The position numbers were made by a program, and so were the translations under genes. DNA of 64,000 nucleotides from Aquatica leii. Its lineage: Eukaryota > Arthropoda > Insecta > Coleoptera > Lampyridae. This document shows, one piece after another, positions 34,587 to 46,539 of this stretch. Below the pieces are notes generated by a model that saw only the letters and a list, made by a program, of their open reading frames with translations, searched no databases and was not told the origin of the DNA. The stretch is from contig CM069432.1 in NCBI GenBank assembly GCA_035610365.1, forward strand, positions 171,676,035 through 171,740,034. Direction: 5' to 3'. The stretch's first letter is position 1. Each line of letters begins with the position of its first letter.

Positions 34587-34792
34587 ATATCAGAAAAAAT
34601 TACATACCAAGATTAATTGGTTATTGTGCACGTTTAAATCTCCTATTTGGCCAACATCGTATTAATTTGATAACCTTAAAACATCACAAAGAATGGAAAT
34701 CATGAAGTACATAGAATGATCGTTTCAGTGTACCACTGCTGTAACAAATAATAGACTTCAGCAAAATTTTTGTAAATATATCGTCAGGTTGT

Positions 34793-36123
34793 CAGTGTTG
34801 TAAATTATCTATATAAATTTATATAGATAAATTAATCTAGATTCATATTTTTTATCTATTTATATGTATCTAGATACAATCAAAATTATATAAGTTATAT
34901 GTATCTGTATATATATAATTTTTTTATTTAAATTGTTTAAATAAAATTTATAAAAAATCCAGAGTCCCGTAAAATTCTACCCACACAGCACAAGCATATC
35001 TAATGGATATGAAATGTACACACCAACCATGGATACCGGAGGTGCACCGAACATCCATATTTAATATTATGGAGCAAGGATGGAGGTCCATTGGATATAT
35101 CATTCCGTCACGGAAAAATCTTCATAGTATGTTCATAAGACCTCCAGGTGGATAAACGTTTTGCATCCATATGGAGATATATTGAACAGTCATATGAACG
35201 TACAAAATACATACATATGGAGCAATAAGAATAATGAATTGGGAAATTGTAGATAACTCACAAACTGGCTCTTAGATTACAAATTCCAAAGTCATTATAT
35301 ATTTGCTCGAAAACGTGTTAGTTTTTAGGTTATATATTTGTTATTAAGAAATAATTTATATTTGAATTCAATACTTACTTATTTTGTTAATCCATCCTAA
35401 ATGATGAAAAACAAACACATTTTTTCGAAATTTTAAAGCACAAAATGGTTTGCATACGATAAATACAAGCTAAACAAAAAGCCAAAAAGTTTGCGTGTGC
35501 AATAATTCAGTGGCGATAACCTAGGCGAAAACAAACGAACAACGAAGAAAGTTTAAATTTAACCACACCAAGTATTTTTTTTACTTTTTCAATTTTTCAT
35601 TAAATTTGTTGTTGCATGTTAAATATTTACTACAAATGTTAAATTTTAGAGAATTTAATTATTTCTAAATAATTTTGATAAAAAATAGCAACTCACAAAA
35701 TTATGTAACATGATACATAAAAAAAAATGTTTCCGAACATAACACTTATAACAGTTATAACACTTAAGATAATCCTATTTCACAGATATCCATGAATGTA
35801 TATAAGGTGCATATACACTGGATATTAAACTACGGATATACATCAATGGATATTATATGGATAAATATGTATATCCATTGCATCTCGCGTGCTGTGTGGG
35901 TAGTTACAATATGTATATTTTTCTTCAGTAATTTTCCACATTCTATAGTAGTTCTTCAAATAAACTCTATCTATCGCTACTACTACCTAGATTATTTCAT
36001 CTATTATCTGTTATCTATATAAAGTTTGCATATTTTATCTATTATCTAATACTAGATAATTTTTGAAACAAAAAAAAATTATCTGTATCTATATAATTTA
36101 AAAATTATCTATTTACAACACTG
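34793..36123. mobile_element. hAT-like non-autonomous element with CAGGTTGT duplication
   Basis: The left end CAGTGTTGTAAATTATCTAT and the right end (inverted) CAGTGTTGTAAATAGATAAT are flanked by the same 8 bases, CAGGTTGT (34785-34792 and 36124-36131). Both subterminal parts are rich in ATCTAT/ATAGAT repeats. No transposase is present; the central part is another element, 34980-35900. Confidence 0.88.
34980..35900. mobile_element. unclassified TIR element CCCA-b
   Basis: CCCACACAGCAC at the left is matched by its inverted copy GTGCTGTGTGGG at the right. The interior near both ends is full of the motif ATGGATAT or its complement ATATCCAT. No coding frame of note (the ORF at 35792-36022 overlaps the subterminal repeats). 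CTA and TAG flank the two CCC ends, so the TIR may be slightly longer. It is nested inside the hAT-like element. Confidence 0.75.
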
Positions 36124-36899
36124 CAGGTTGTTGCCTTTTACCGTATAATGATAAATTTTTTATTTACAAAATTGTAATATAAATTTGGAGTTTCTAGTGG
36201 TAACATCATTGTTTATGTGATTATAATATTTTGTGAATATGTCTCGAACATTAGGACAAATGGATTCTACCTTAGAATTAAGAGGAAGTATTGTTGGGAT
36301 GGCACAAGCAGGAATGTCACTTCGAACAATATCACAACATGACTTATCGGTAAGCATTTTTCTAGAGTAAATTTTTTACATTGCATTGCAACACAGTCAG
36401 CATGTATTAAATATGATCACTAACAATACTATTTTATAAGATATTGCAATCTATTAAATTGACGTCAAATTTTTAAATACATATATAATGTACAATGGCT
36501 TTTAATATAATACTAATGATAAATGTAATCTAATACTAAAAACTTAACACTTTGTAGATTAAACAAATCGGGCGATGGATTACGAAAGGTCAGGAAGTTG
36601 GTAATAGGCCACTTGTAAGCAACAGACCACCTAAGCCTAAAATTAGTTTTCGGCAAGAAGATGCGGACATACTCGGCTATACATTACAAAATCCTTTTAC
36701 AACTTGCCAAAAAATAAAGGAAACGCTAAATATTAATTGCTCTGTTTTCACCATTCAGAGACGTTTACACCAATCAAATTTACATTGAAGAAAACCGGCA
36801 AAACTCGGTTGCGCTTAAATTTGGATTGGAGTACTGTTATCTTTACAGATGAAAAAGTATTTTCTAGCACCGATCAATGTCGAACTACAGTGTGGAGAC

Positions 36900-37506
36900 C
36901 AGTGGCGGCTTTTTAATGAGAGCAAGTGAGCAATTGCACCCCCTGGAATTTTAAACAAAACAAACAAAGCGACGGCTAACTGTGGAAGTGTTTAATCAAA
37001 GAATAAATACACTAAAGTATTTATTCTTTGGTTTAATTATTACGTATTCATGGTTTGCGGACCGCGCGTGACAACAGTAACAACGTGCGATGGTCTACTG
37101 AAGAGTGAAGCGAATCGAGGAGCAAAACCTGACAGTTGCTCAATACAGCGTTTAAAATTACATTGGAGGTGGGGATACTTGTATTTTGCTCGTTTTCAAT
37201 GCTGCAATATACATAGCGATTGAGCAAGTATTTAGTTTGCTCATGGTACTCGGAAGGCAAATACAATGAATTCTGTCGCTAGTTTAGTGGATAATGCGTT
37301 TTCGCGATTAACGTATGATGAAAAAATTGCAGTAAAAAATCTTAAACGGCCGATGCCTCAATTATGTTTAGAAAATAAACAATCTGTTAAAGGTAAAGAC
37401 GTTATAAGAAAATTCAAATTGGATATTTATAAGAAAAATGTATTAGGTATACTTTTTAATTTTGAAATTATGCACCCCCAATGTGAACCACCCCGAGCCG
37501 CCACTG
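36900..37506 (+). mobile_element. hAT deletion derivative inside the Tc1-type gene
   Basis: CAGTGGCGGCT at both ends, inverted, with an exact 8-bp duplication GTGGAGAC (36892-36899 and 37507-37514), the last bases of the interrupted transposase codons. The interior keeps a fragment of a hAT transposase. Removing it restores the Tc1-type sequence, so this insertion is the younger event. Confidence 0.93.
37266..37475 (+). pseudogene. hAT (ZMYM1-like) transposase N-terminal fragment
   Basis: SLVDNAFSRLTYDEKIAVKN followed by LKRPMPQL and KGKDVIRKFKLDIYKKN resembles the PFSRLTYEEKLxIKxLGRPxPxL ... RxFNxxxY segment at the N-terminus of hAT transposases of the ZMYM1-like group. The remainder of the transposase is gone; the frame then runs out through the right terminus into the Tc1-type gene. 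Confidence 0.65.
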
Positions 37507-38039
37507 GTGGAGACCACAAAACACTCGTTACAATATAGAACATGTTTTGCCCAATAGGCAAAGTGACAGCTGGAGTGTGGGGATGGATATCTCAAGCGGG
37601 TCCAGGAGAGTTAGTGCAAGTGACACCACCTCGATTTACTTCAGAGCAATACCTGAATATTTTAGATAATATCTTGATACCTTTTGTGAGAATAATATTT
37701 CCAGAAGATGAGCTGGAAATTATTCAAGTAGTCCAGGATAATTCTCCTATTCATACAGCACAAATTGTTAGGTACTAGATTGAAGATCAAAACGAAGTTG
37801 AAATAATTGAATGGCCAGCGAGATCACCAGATTTGAACCCAATTGAAAATATGTGGGGTGCAATGAACAGAAACTGGGTTAGTGATATTCAATTTAGAAC
37901 ACCTGAAAATATTATCTAACATTCACAATTAGTTTGGGAACGTTTTCGGGGATCACAGTTGTGTGAAAATTTAGTAAACTCTATGCAGTCTAGATTAGAA
38001 GCAATCATACCAAATAATGTTTATTACACAAAGTATTGA

Positions 38040-38625
38040 TTATTTCTATCAACTTTTGTATTGTTATTGTTTTTTATATAATAAAATTTTTTGTGATTTG
38101 ATTACATTATTAAAATAAACTACAGCATCAACTGTAATTATAAACGTATGCTTATTTATTAACATTTTATTAACGCAAAAGTGAGTAATATAAATCATTA
38201 TTATTAAAATAAAAATAATATGAATCAATACGAAAATGTAATTATGATACTCATTAATAAGTGAAGTATTTAACCACTTAAACAACAAAAAAAATGTGAC
38301 TATGTGAACAAAAATTTAAGTAAATTACATTATATTGGCACAAATATTTATTCTTACACCGGAAAATTCTGTTTGATAGTATCATTTATATTTAAACAAA
38401 ATTAAAGTATAAAAGTTTTATTTTATTTATAAATAATTTTGCACATACAGCGAAATATTAATAGTACCAATGTAAATTTGTTTTTATAAAATCAGTAATT
38501 AGATTATTTACAATTTATCTTAATTTTACACGTTCAAAATTTTACTATCAATAAGTATGTATCTAAAATTATAGAAAGAAATGTGTGTTTTTATTCGCAT
38601 AAAAATATAAATACGGTCATAAAAG
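38040..38625. other. intergenic, nothing recognised
   Basis: A+T-rich DNA between the Tc1-type gene and the next TIR element. Confidence 0.5.
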
Positions 38626-39801
38626 TAATACCCTTGTTTATATACATTATAGTTAGACAATGACTGCGCTAAAATTGGAAACATTTTTGGATGCAAAAAG
38701 AGTAGTTTTGGATGCAAACGCAAAATTGACATCTTTGGCGCTGTTTTTATTAATGTTACAGATTCCTAAGTTACAGATCAGTATATTCTCTTACAGTAAT
38801 CTAGAAAGATACAGTTTCAGAGATTTGGAAAAGACATACGTTCTTTTTTTATTACATGTAAAATAACCTTGAAAGAAAATTATATCTATGCACGATAACA
38901 CTTATGTTATGAAATTCGGTCTACGTAAACAAGTGGTTTTCTGAGAAACATGATTATTCTCCTAATATAAGACAATTTTATAATTGAATGTACAGTTTCT
39001 AATTTGTATATATTTGTTTATAGTATTCGAGTGTTCAAAACAATAAAGTAAACTACCAAATTTACAAAATTTCTACTCAAATTTGATATAAATTACATTA
39101 AAGTTAACTAAATGAATCCACATGCTGATAAAAAAATTATAAAAGATAATTTGGGCGGGCAGGCATGTTTAGCTAAGGATGGTCCTTTTATCTCAATAAA
39201 CAGAAATATTCTACATGTTTCTGTTTATTAACATAATAAAAACACATCTGGGATCCGGTATGTTCTAGGTAATGCTGGTATTATTTTTGGCCGAGTGCCT
39301 GCGTTTTTAACTATGCAGTGCACGCTGCTTAATAGAATCACGTTGGGACTTGAGTTTTGTGATAACAATAACCGAATGATAACAATATACAAAATTCAGG
39401 AAAAATGCTTATTTGTTAGAAAGCAGTAAATACATACAGCGTGTATGTGATTAACAGGTTGTTAATTAAGAAGGTGAAATCAAAGCGTATATACAAGCAA
39501 AAAAAATTTTGTATAAAACGTTTAAAAAAAGCAGCATTTTGAGCCGACGCACAGTGGGGCAGATGTCATGAAAAGATGGCAAATATTATTTTTTCTTTTT
39601 GTTCATCATTTTTTAGTATCAGCTATCATTACAATGCATCTTCCTGTTTTAAAACCGTTGTTTATATATAAAATTTCACAAAAAAAGTCTTAAACTGAAA
39701 AAACCTTAATTGAAAATGTATAAAGATATACCGTGATAACAATTTAATAAAGTAAAATAAAACAAAATATTGCAATATAGTAACCATTTATTGCACAACA
39801 A

Positions 39802-39804
39802 TCA

Positions 39805-39879
<75 letters not shown>

Positions 39880-42220
39880 CGGAACTAATTTTGATGTATC
39901 AGTAATGTCTAATTCAGGTGCTTGCAAAAGTTGGATCACATCTCTGTCTAATGCATATTTATGTTGTTGTGGCTTTTGCATACTGGTGATGAGTGGGTCT
40001 GATGATATCAAAAGCCTGTTAATGATGTCTTCGTTGGTTTTATCTCTTGAAATTTTGCGTGAATATCCTTCTCTGTATTTTTTAAACATTTTGTTATTTG
40101 CCTCTTGGGCTTCTTCGCTTAATTGCCCTATAGGCAATAGAGCTGTTTCGATTATAATAGGTCCATGAATTAAAACTTTGTGAATAGTAGGTGGCATACA
40201 GTACCAAGAATATTTTTCTACAAACAAATGTGCACTTTCTAGTGTATAAGCTTGGAATCGTAGTAAATCAATGGTATATCCACTTGACATTGCTCGTAGT
40301 ATGGTACGAAATCGTTTAATTACTTCTAGATCGATTCCTGTTATTTCACTTGACACTGCTGCATTTTCAAAAAAGCGCCGAGCCGTGTTTCCATCATTGC
40401 TACTACCATATCCAGGTTTAGGTTTGTCGATAATTAGACCCAATTCTGATTTAAACTTTTGCCTGATTTCATGTTTTCTTATATCTATTATTTCTTTGTT
40501 TTCTGCGCCTCGAGCTTGCCATTTCTGTAATGGAAGTTTATATGATAGGTTGATTAAACACTCGAAGAATCTTATCCAAGCGTGAAGGGTGGACATTCCA
40601 AATTCTAAATTATCTTTATTTATACTAGTATTCACGCATTTACTAATATTATTGAAATCTTTAGACGTCAAACCACATAGAAAACATCGCATTGTCGACT
40701 TTGTATCTGTCAGAGAATTACAAATTTTTCCGTCAATCATGGTAAAAAGCAATTTATGGGTAATTTCTATCACTGCGCCTTCATCAGTTTCGTATTTGGT
40801 TGTAACTAATTGGTTTATTTTGTCTTGAATGTGTTTTTGTTCGTTTTTAGCAACTTCAACAGTTTCGTGAACGAACTGAAACTTGATTGGACGGCAAAAT
40901 CTTGTTGAAGATGCCCGTGTATTGCTCCACAATACTGTTTGGGCTTTAATCGGTTTTTCAGGATCTCCGTCTATAAGCCTTAAGGGTACTATTGAAGACA
41001 TAAAAATACTCCCATCGCTGTATGACTCGTTTGTAAACTTTTGTTTATATTCTGAATGACCTGATGAGCCGTCAAACCCCCACTTTGATATTAAAACTAA
41101 CTGGTTTAAGTTCTGTTGACTCTTTAAAACTTCATTCTGAACCTGAAGAATACGTGTAACTGTATGGTCAAGCAGTCCTTGTAGCTCAATCTCAGCTCCT
41201 GTTTCAGTCACTTTAAAATGCTTTTTATCAGGATAGCATTCCTTTTTGGCTTCTTGTATTTTCTTGTAGGATGGAAATCGGTCCTTAGCTTTAGATCTTA
41301 TCACGTTGTATTGGCTTCTTGTAAGTTGCGCTTCGACAAACATTGATAAAGCTTCATGCGTGGGAAGAAACTCTGGTTCTTTGGTTTTATTTTTTTTAAA
41401 AGCTTCTTTATAACGTTTGGCTCGTCTCGGAAGTAGTCGTAAATTCTTTTAGCAACGCAGCAGCATCAATTGCTCCAGAAAACTTTAGGCTCATTGGCGT
41501 TGCGTAACACAGCGAGTGGACCGTAAATCAGGTGTTTTGTCTTATCCGAAGCCTCTTTGAAATCCAGTTTTGATCTTCCCGATTTTAAGTTTTGATCTAC
41601 AAAGTATGGAAAACTTATCAGAGGTTTAAACCAACTATCATTTTTCGTGAGAAACCTTTGTCTCGTTCGGTTCGAAGCAGACCACCTCTTCTTGAAATCG
41701 GCAATAAAATAAGAAATTCTTATATTCAGCTCTAGGTATTTCCATTCCGGGCATCTAGTACGCTCAATTAGATATTTTTTCAAAAATGGTACTTGCTCGT
41801 CGAGTTTTTCATGACCAGACTCGAGCATTTTGTTATATAAATCTATCCGTGATATAAAAATATCAAAACATTCAGATCCTAAAAGAAAACAAAAAAAATA
41901 AAAAATCAACTATTTAAAAATATTACTTAAATTTACTGTTTTAGTATTAGTAAATCTGCGATTTACATAAATTGGGGCAAATAAGGGCAAAAATTTTTGT
42001 TATCAGTTTAAAGAGTATGGTATCAGGTAAAATAAGAGACCAAAATCATTACAATTAGTGACAACTAGTGGAACTAAACACCTATGTTTACTCAAAAACA
42101 ACTTAATGCTTAATCATTTTAATAACCTAATAATAAAACTAATAGCCAACTATTAAATATATCTAAAATACATTATTTAAAAGCTTAATTATATTACTTA
42201 CCCGTTGCCAAAGCTTCCAT
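39802..42220 (-). CDS. Transib transposase (RAG1-related), two frameshifts
   Basis: A mini-exon 42220-42202 (ATG start, donor GGTAAGT) joins in phase to an exon starting at 41878 after TTTTCTTTTAG, giving MEALATG then SECFDIFISRIDLYNKML. The body ends at 39802. Family motifs include LISKWGFDGSSGHSEYKQ (first Asp), FTMIDGKICNSLTDTKSTMR (second Asp) with the CFLCG zinc ligand pair, YTLESAHLFVEKYSWYCMPP (Glu), THIK-like TIHKVLIHG, and LPIGQLSEEAQEANNKMFKK with NEDIINRLLISSDPLI. This is the RAG1-like Transib transposase, which cuts DNA at the CAC-type ends. About 40 residues around 41435-41480 are reached only by two frameshifts; the last 513 codons are open. The protein ends in a run of about two dozen aspartates. 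Coding order and DDE residues look intact apart from the shifts. Confidence 0.93.
39806..39877. repeat. (ATC)n microsatellite within the Transib gene
   Basis: About two dozen ATC/TCA repeats without interruption; on the coding strand they are GAT codons forming the poly-Asp C-terminus just before GAA and the stop. Confidence 0.97.
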
Positions 42221-42910
42221 GGTAAATTTTTGATGAATAATCACTCAAACTTGACGTTTAAATACCCAAAAATTTGCTATAATCGTACGGGCTGCGAAAA
42301 GCGTAAGTTTCGACTGAAGTATCTCGATTGTTTTAGTGTTGAATTATGAAAAAAAAACGGTTATCGAACGGCTGAGTCTATCTACTGTTTATAAGTTATA
42401 AATCAGAACAATAGATAATACTTTGCGCGTGGGAGTTTTTGCCAACTATTCATGAGTTCTGCCCCTTTGTGCGACGGATCTGACGCATTAAACAGTTTGT
42501 TGACACCGTTAATAAAACGAAATCAAAAACAACAACGTTATGATGCTTCATTCACTGTTCTAAGAACTACACAATTCTTCTCAGAAATTTGCTGACACTA
42601 AAAATAAATACAAAACAACGTTATCACATAAGACGTAGTTAATTTAATTTGTTATTCTAGGAAGGCACGTGCTTTCTAAGTTAATTCTCAAAGATAACGT
42701 ATTTACAGATGTTAAAATAATGTACCGTTTCGTAAATCAGATAATTAACACTGCAAAAATGAGATAAATATACAAAACAACTATTTTTAGAGTACAATTA
42801 TAACATTTTTCACTCTAAACAACCGTATTGTAAAATTCAGCTAAAAAATGCATACAAAATAAGTTATTGATCATGTATAGAAACAAACCTAAAAATAAAT
42901 TGATAACATA

Positions 42911-42964
42911 AACCTAAATTATGATTAAAACCTAAATTATGATTAAAACCTAAATTATGATTAC
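42911..42964. repeat. 18-bp tandem repeat, three copies
   Basis: AAACCTAAATTATGATTA is repeated three times exactly, in the right half of the TIR element. Confidence 0.9.
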
Positions 42965-45002
42965 TATGTGACTTTAGTAAAGTGATAACATTACCCGATT
43001 AAAAACATTATCCGTGATTCCGATAAGCGGCGAGCGCTGTAAGTAATTCATACGAAAATTTGAAGCATCGCCCTGAATTTATTGCTTAAGATACATGTAA
43101 AGTGCCAATAAGCTTGTATATTTATATTTTATGTGCCTTTTGAGTAGTATGAAAATTTAAAAAAAATATAAATTAGCACATCTTTGTTGGCTTCCGGCTT
43201 GAAAAGCAAATTAAACAAAGTAAATGAAACAAACGACTCAACCGATTATAATTTTATAGAAACGTTTGCAGGATTTTATTCATTCTATATTTTGTTTATA
43301 AACAGAAATTCAAGAGTACGAATTATTTTTGCAAACTCGAGTTTTAAGAATCAAAGAAAGTTAACCGGTAAAACATTGCTTTGCACGTATGTCGAAACTA
43401 ATAGCGTGTGTAGGTAGCTTACTTATGCCGCCATCGTTTGCAATCTTTTAATAACAAAAAACGGTTTGAGGCTTTGCATTTAATTATTACCTTGTTTCCA
43501 CTATCGCCATCTAACATGACTAAAAAATCTGTTTCCATATAAAGCTATCTTATTGTCTAACTATAATGTATATAAACAAGGGTAATACTATTTTCTTAAG
43601 GTTTGAGAAATACATGTAAAATTTAGTAATGGTAATCCCTTTTTTATTTACAAGACAAAAGTACATAACCTCAAGGTATATTTACAAATATAAATACTGG
43701 TAATACTATTAGAATGTGACTGAAAATACGGTAATGTTCATTTTAGGGACATTTCCAATGACTATGGCTGTACCCAACATATGTAACTAAATATGTTCTT
43801 TCCCAGTGAACACATTTCTGACATAAACATCTTGTGGATGTCAGAAATTGGTCATAAAATTATATTATAAATTATTACATCCGTTGTATATCCTTTTAAT
43901 GTAATATAATTATTTACTTAATTAGGATATCAGCAGTACATAATTTTTTTTTATGTAGTATGTATATATAACTGCTAATATCCCTAAGATGTGTAAATAA
44001 TGTAATATAATTATATGTCCACAAATCGACATCCCGTTTATATAAAGGTTATATATTCTCCAGATGTACTTTGAAACATCTTTCCGATATCAGAAAATTG
44101 TCATAAAATTATATTGCAAATTATTTCATCGGCAGTACATAATTGTTTTATAACTATTGGTTTTTGTAAATATAGCTGTATAATATAATTATTTTTTTTA
44201 GTTGTTTGAAATTGTGGCAGCAACTTGATCGAAAAATTTCTACAAAATAAAAAAAAATAATTGTTTTATGCAGAATGTGTTATGTAAGTAGGCCCGCTTT
44301 ATCCGGCTCTGATTTCCTGATTACATTTACAGCTTAGAACACGCGTCCAATAGTGTTTCTTTACCTATTCTATTATATATTTGGTGGCTGCTGATCCCAG
44401 AAAAACTTATTTTGTTCTTTTTCAATGTACAAATGTAAAATTATCTTTATAGTTTTACATTTACGAGTTTGAGAAACCTTACGTTGCTTTCCTTAGTGAC
44501 TAAAATAAACGCAAAATATTAAGTAGATAAATAAAAAGTATTTCGTGCGTATACGGCATAATATAATCAAATAAACATACATATAATCATTACGTGCTTC
44601 TTTTGTCTTTTTAATTTATCTAGGTTTCTCTTTCGTTCACTCACATTCAGTTTGCATCGTTTGCATTCAGTTGAATGTTGCTAGAAGTGCGGTTGTAACG
44701 CTAAAAGTTTTTGATTTAGCAGTGAACTTTTTTTTGTGTATCAAATTTAGGAAATTGAAAATAATACTCAAGTCTGAAGGTAAGCTAATTTTATTATAAC
44801 TTTATGTCGTCCATGATTGATAAACTACCCACTTTTGATTTAATTGTTCATTGTAAAGTCGGCATTTTAAATTTATATATTTTTAAATCTTGTTGCTCGA
44901 CATAGATGTTCAGATGTCTTAGACCCGATGATTTTTATGATTAATTAAATTGACTTCGAATTATTTTTAGCTGCATTAGCACCATGACCGGCCGTTGATA
45001 TG

Positions 45003-45560
45003 ACGCAGGTTAGAGACAATATGTCAGAAATTATAGAAGTTTATAACAACCCATTTATCAACATTTCAAATTTCGTAATACTATCTGAGCGAAGTGGGAA
45101 AGTAACTTTAATAAACTCTTCAGAAATAATGAAAAATAAATAAATTCAATCCTTTTTTAGTAAAACTCCATGAAATATTGCCTGAATTGAAGTATGTCAA
45201 GAAGGAATTATCAGACATAAAGGACATGAAAAAATAATTTGAGGAAATAAAATTCACTGTTAGTGAAATTTTTAAGTGCCTAAAATCGAGCAAGCCGGCT
45301 ACAATAAGCACTATAGACCACATCACTGAATTTGATACCTTTATTAATGAAGATAGCAACAGTGCAAAATGTATAAGTAATGTTCTAATAATTAATCATA
45401 TATTAATTGATCTTGTTTTTTAAGGAACAATATGTACAGTATTTGTGGTTCAGGGACAAGGAGAGCACATATAAATACCTAATTTCAAACGAGGCGACCG
45501 CAAAATGTTCTTAGTTGTGCCAACGGAATAACTTCCGCATCTGCAGATTACACTATAAAT
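45003..45560 (+). pseudogene. unidentified coding remnant in CCCA-c
   Basis: Protein-like stretches are EIIEVYNNPFINISNFVIL at about 45029, VKLHEILPELKYVKKELSDI with KDMKK (a charged, coiled-coil-like piece, 45160-45235), FTVSEIFKCLKSSKPATIST and DHITEFDTFINED (45255-45355), then a GT that could be a donor, and further on YVQYLWFRDKESTYKYLI (about 45431). Stops separate them. The pattern of a coiled coil followed by an FDxFIN-like segment recalls the DUF4806-type proteins common in insects, but I do not recognise it firmly. Confidence 0.3.
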
Positions 45561-46539
45561 ATTATAAAAAGTAAGCTGGAGTAAGGTTTTTTTTTTTGAT
45601 TAATTTATAATTGTTTTATTTAACTTCAGATTTAATTACAAAGTTATAACATCAAAGAAAAAATTTTTGAAGAAGTTGTGGCTGATTGGTTGCGACACTG
45701 GTCACAACGTTTATCTTATAAAAAAAATTAAAAGAATTAATTGAAATTTTATATTTTTTATATCTGTTTGAGCATTCGAAAAGCTTATTTTTGTTTGTGT
45801 AATATTTTAAAAATAATTAATTTTAATTTTGTATTAGGCTTTTATTTTTTATACATATTTGTGAGCCTGAAATATTAGAGAAAGTTTGTAAATCATTTTT
45901 TTCTTTTATTTTACATGGTTTATATGTATTTATTTTTCGAATATTATATATAAGGTGTTTATTTAAAAAAAAACCTTACAAACTTTGTTAAGTTAGAATA
46001 CTGATTAAAACAAGAAATAAACTTATGTTTAAAACTCAACGGTTGTCGAATTATGGTCTTATGAAGAAATTGAAAAATATTTTTAAATAAGTTAAATATA
46101 TATAAATCACCAAACAAGCTCATAAACATAGTCAATAACTTATTTAACTTTATCCTGCTTAAAGATATCACAGAAGATGTTCAAATTGTCTTCATTCGCC
46201 TTTCAAGCAAAGGTACACAAACGCATATCGGTATATTCCGCAAAAGTAAAGTTACCCATTGTCAAATCATTTCGCTGTTATTTTTTTATGATAAATGTTT
46301 TAAATTATTTTGTTGCTAGGATTCGACAATAAAATTATTTTTATAATGACTAAAAAATGTATTTCAGCGGTGGGTAACTAACATAGGTACTCTAAAATAA
46401 TAATGATTTCTTCATTACATCATATTTCAAAAACCTTTGAGCATTTAACCTAAGTCTATTTCAGTTTTTTCTTGTTTTAATCGGTAACTTGACAAATTGT
46501 GTAAGGTTTTTTTAATAACACCCTGTGTATATGTATATA

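Larger units (their letters stand above)
36238..38039 (+). pseudogene. Tc1/mariner-type transposase, split by a hAT insertion
   Basis: ATG 36238 opens SRTLGQMDSTLELRGSIVGM and AGMSLRTISQ, a helix-turn-helix start. A GTAAGC...TTTGTAG stretch (about 36350-36557) looks like an intron, then IKQIGRWITKGQEVGNRPLV continues. The DDE residues are in VIFTDEKVFS (about 36838), QVVQDNSPIHT (37728-37760) and WPARSPDLNPIENMWG (37810-37860); by my count 35 residues lie between the last Asp and Glu, against 34 in classic Tc1. A 607-base insertion at 36900 interrupts the gene after TTVWRP. Other defects are a stop at about 36786 with missing residues, a frameshift near 37550, and stops at 37777 and about 37918. 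Terminal repeats were not found. Confidence 0.85.
39550..42471 (-). mobile_element. Transib element with CGACG target duplication
   Basis: CACAGTGGGGCAGATGTCAT at the left and CACAAAGGGGCAGAACTCAT inverted at the right are flanked by CGACG on both sides (39545-39549 and 42472-42476). Transib elements start with CAC and prefer CGNCG 5-bp targets, so termini, target and encoded protein agree. Length is 2922 bases. Confidence 0.95.
38626..43586. mobile_element. TIR element hosting the Transib insertion
   Basis: AGTAATACCCTTGTTTATAT and the following ATACATTATAGTTAGACAAT at 38626-38665 are found inverted at about 43548-43586 with one mismatch in about 38 bases. Weaker similarity continues inward (GGAAACATTTTTGGATG against GGAAACAGATTTTTTAG). 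Without the 2.9-kb Transib element about 2 kb remain, with no recognisable protein. The superfamily is unknown. Confidence 0.75.

Noticed and set aside
39770-40168. Plus-strand frame with a poly-serine run
   Set aside because: It is the reverse reading of the GAT repeat and Transib gene; the minus-strand protein has clear family motifs.
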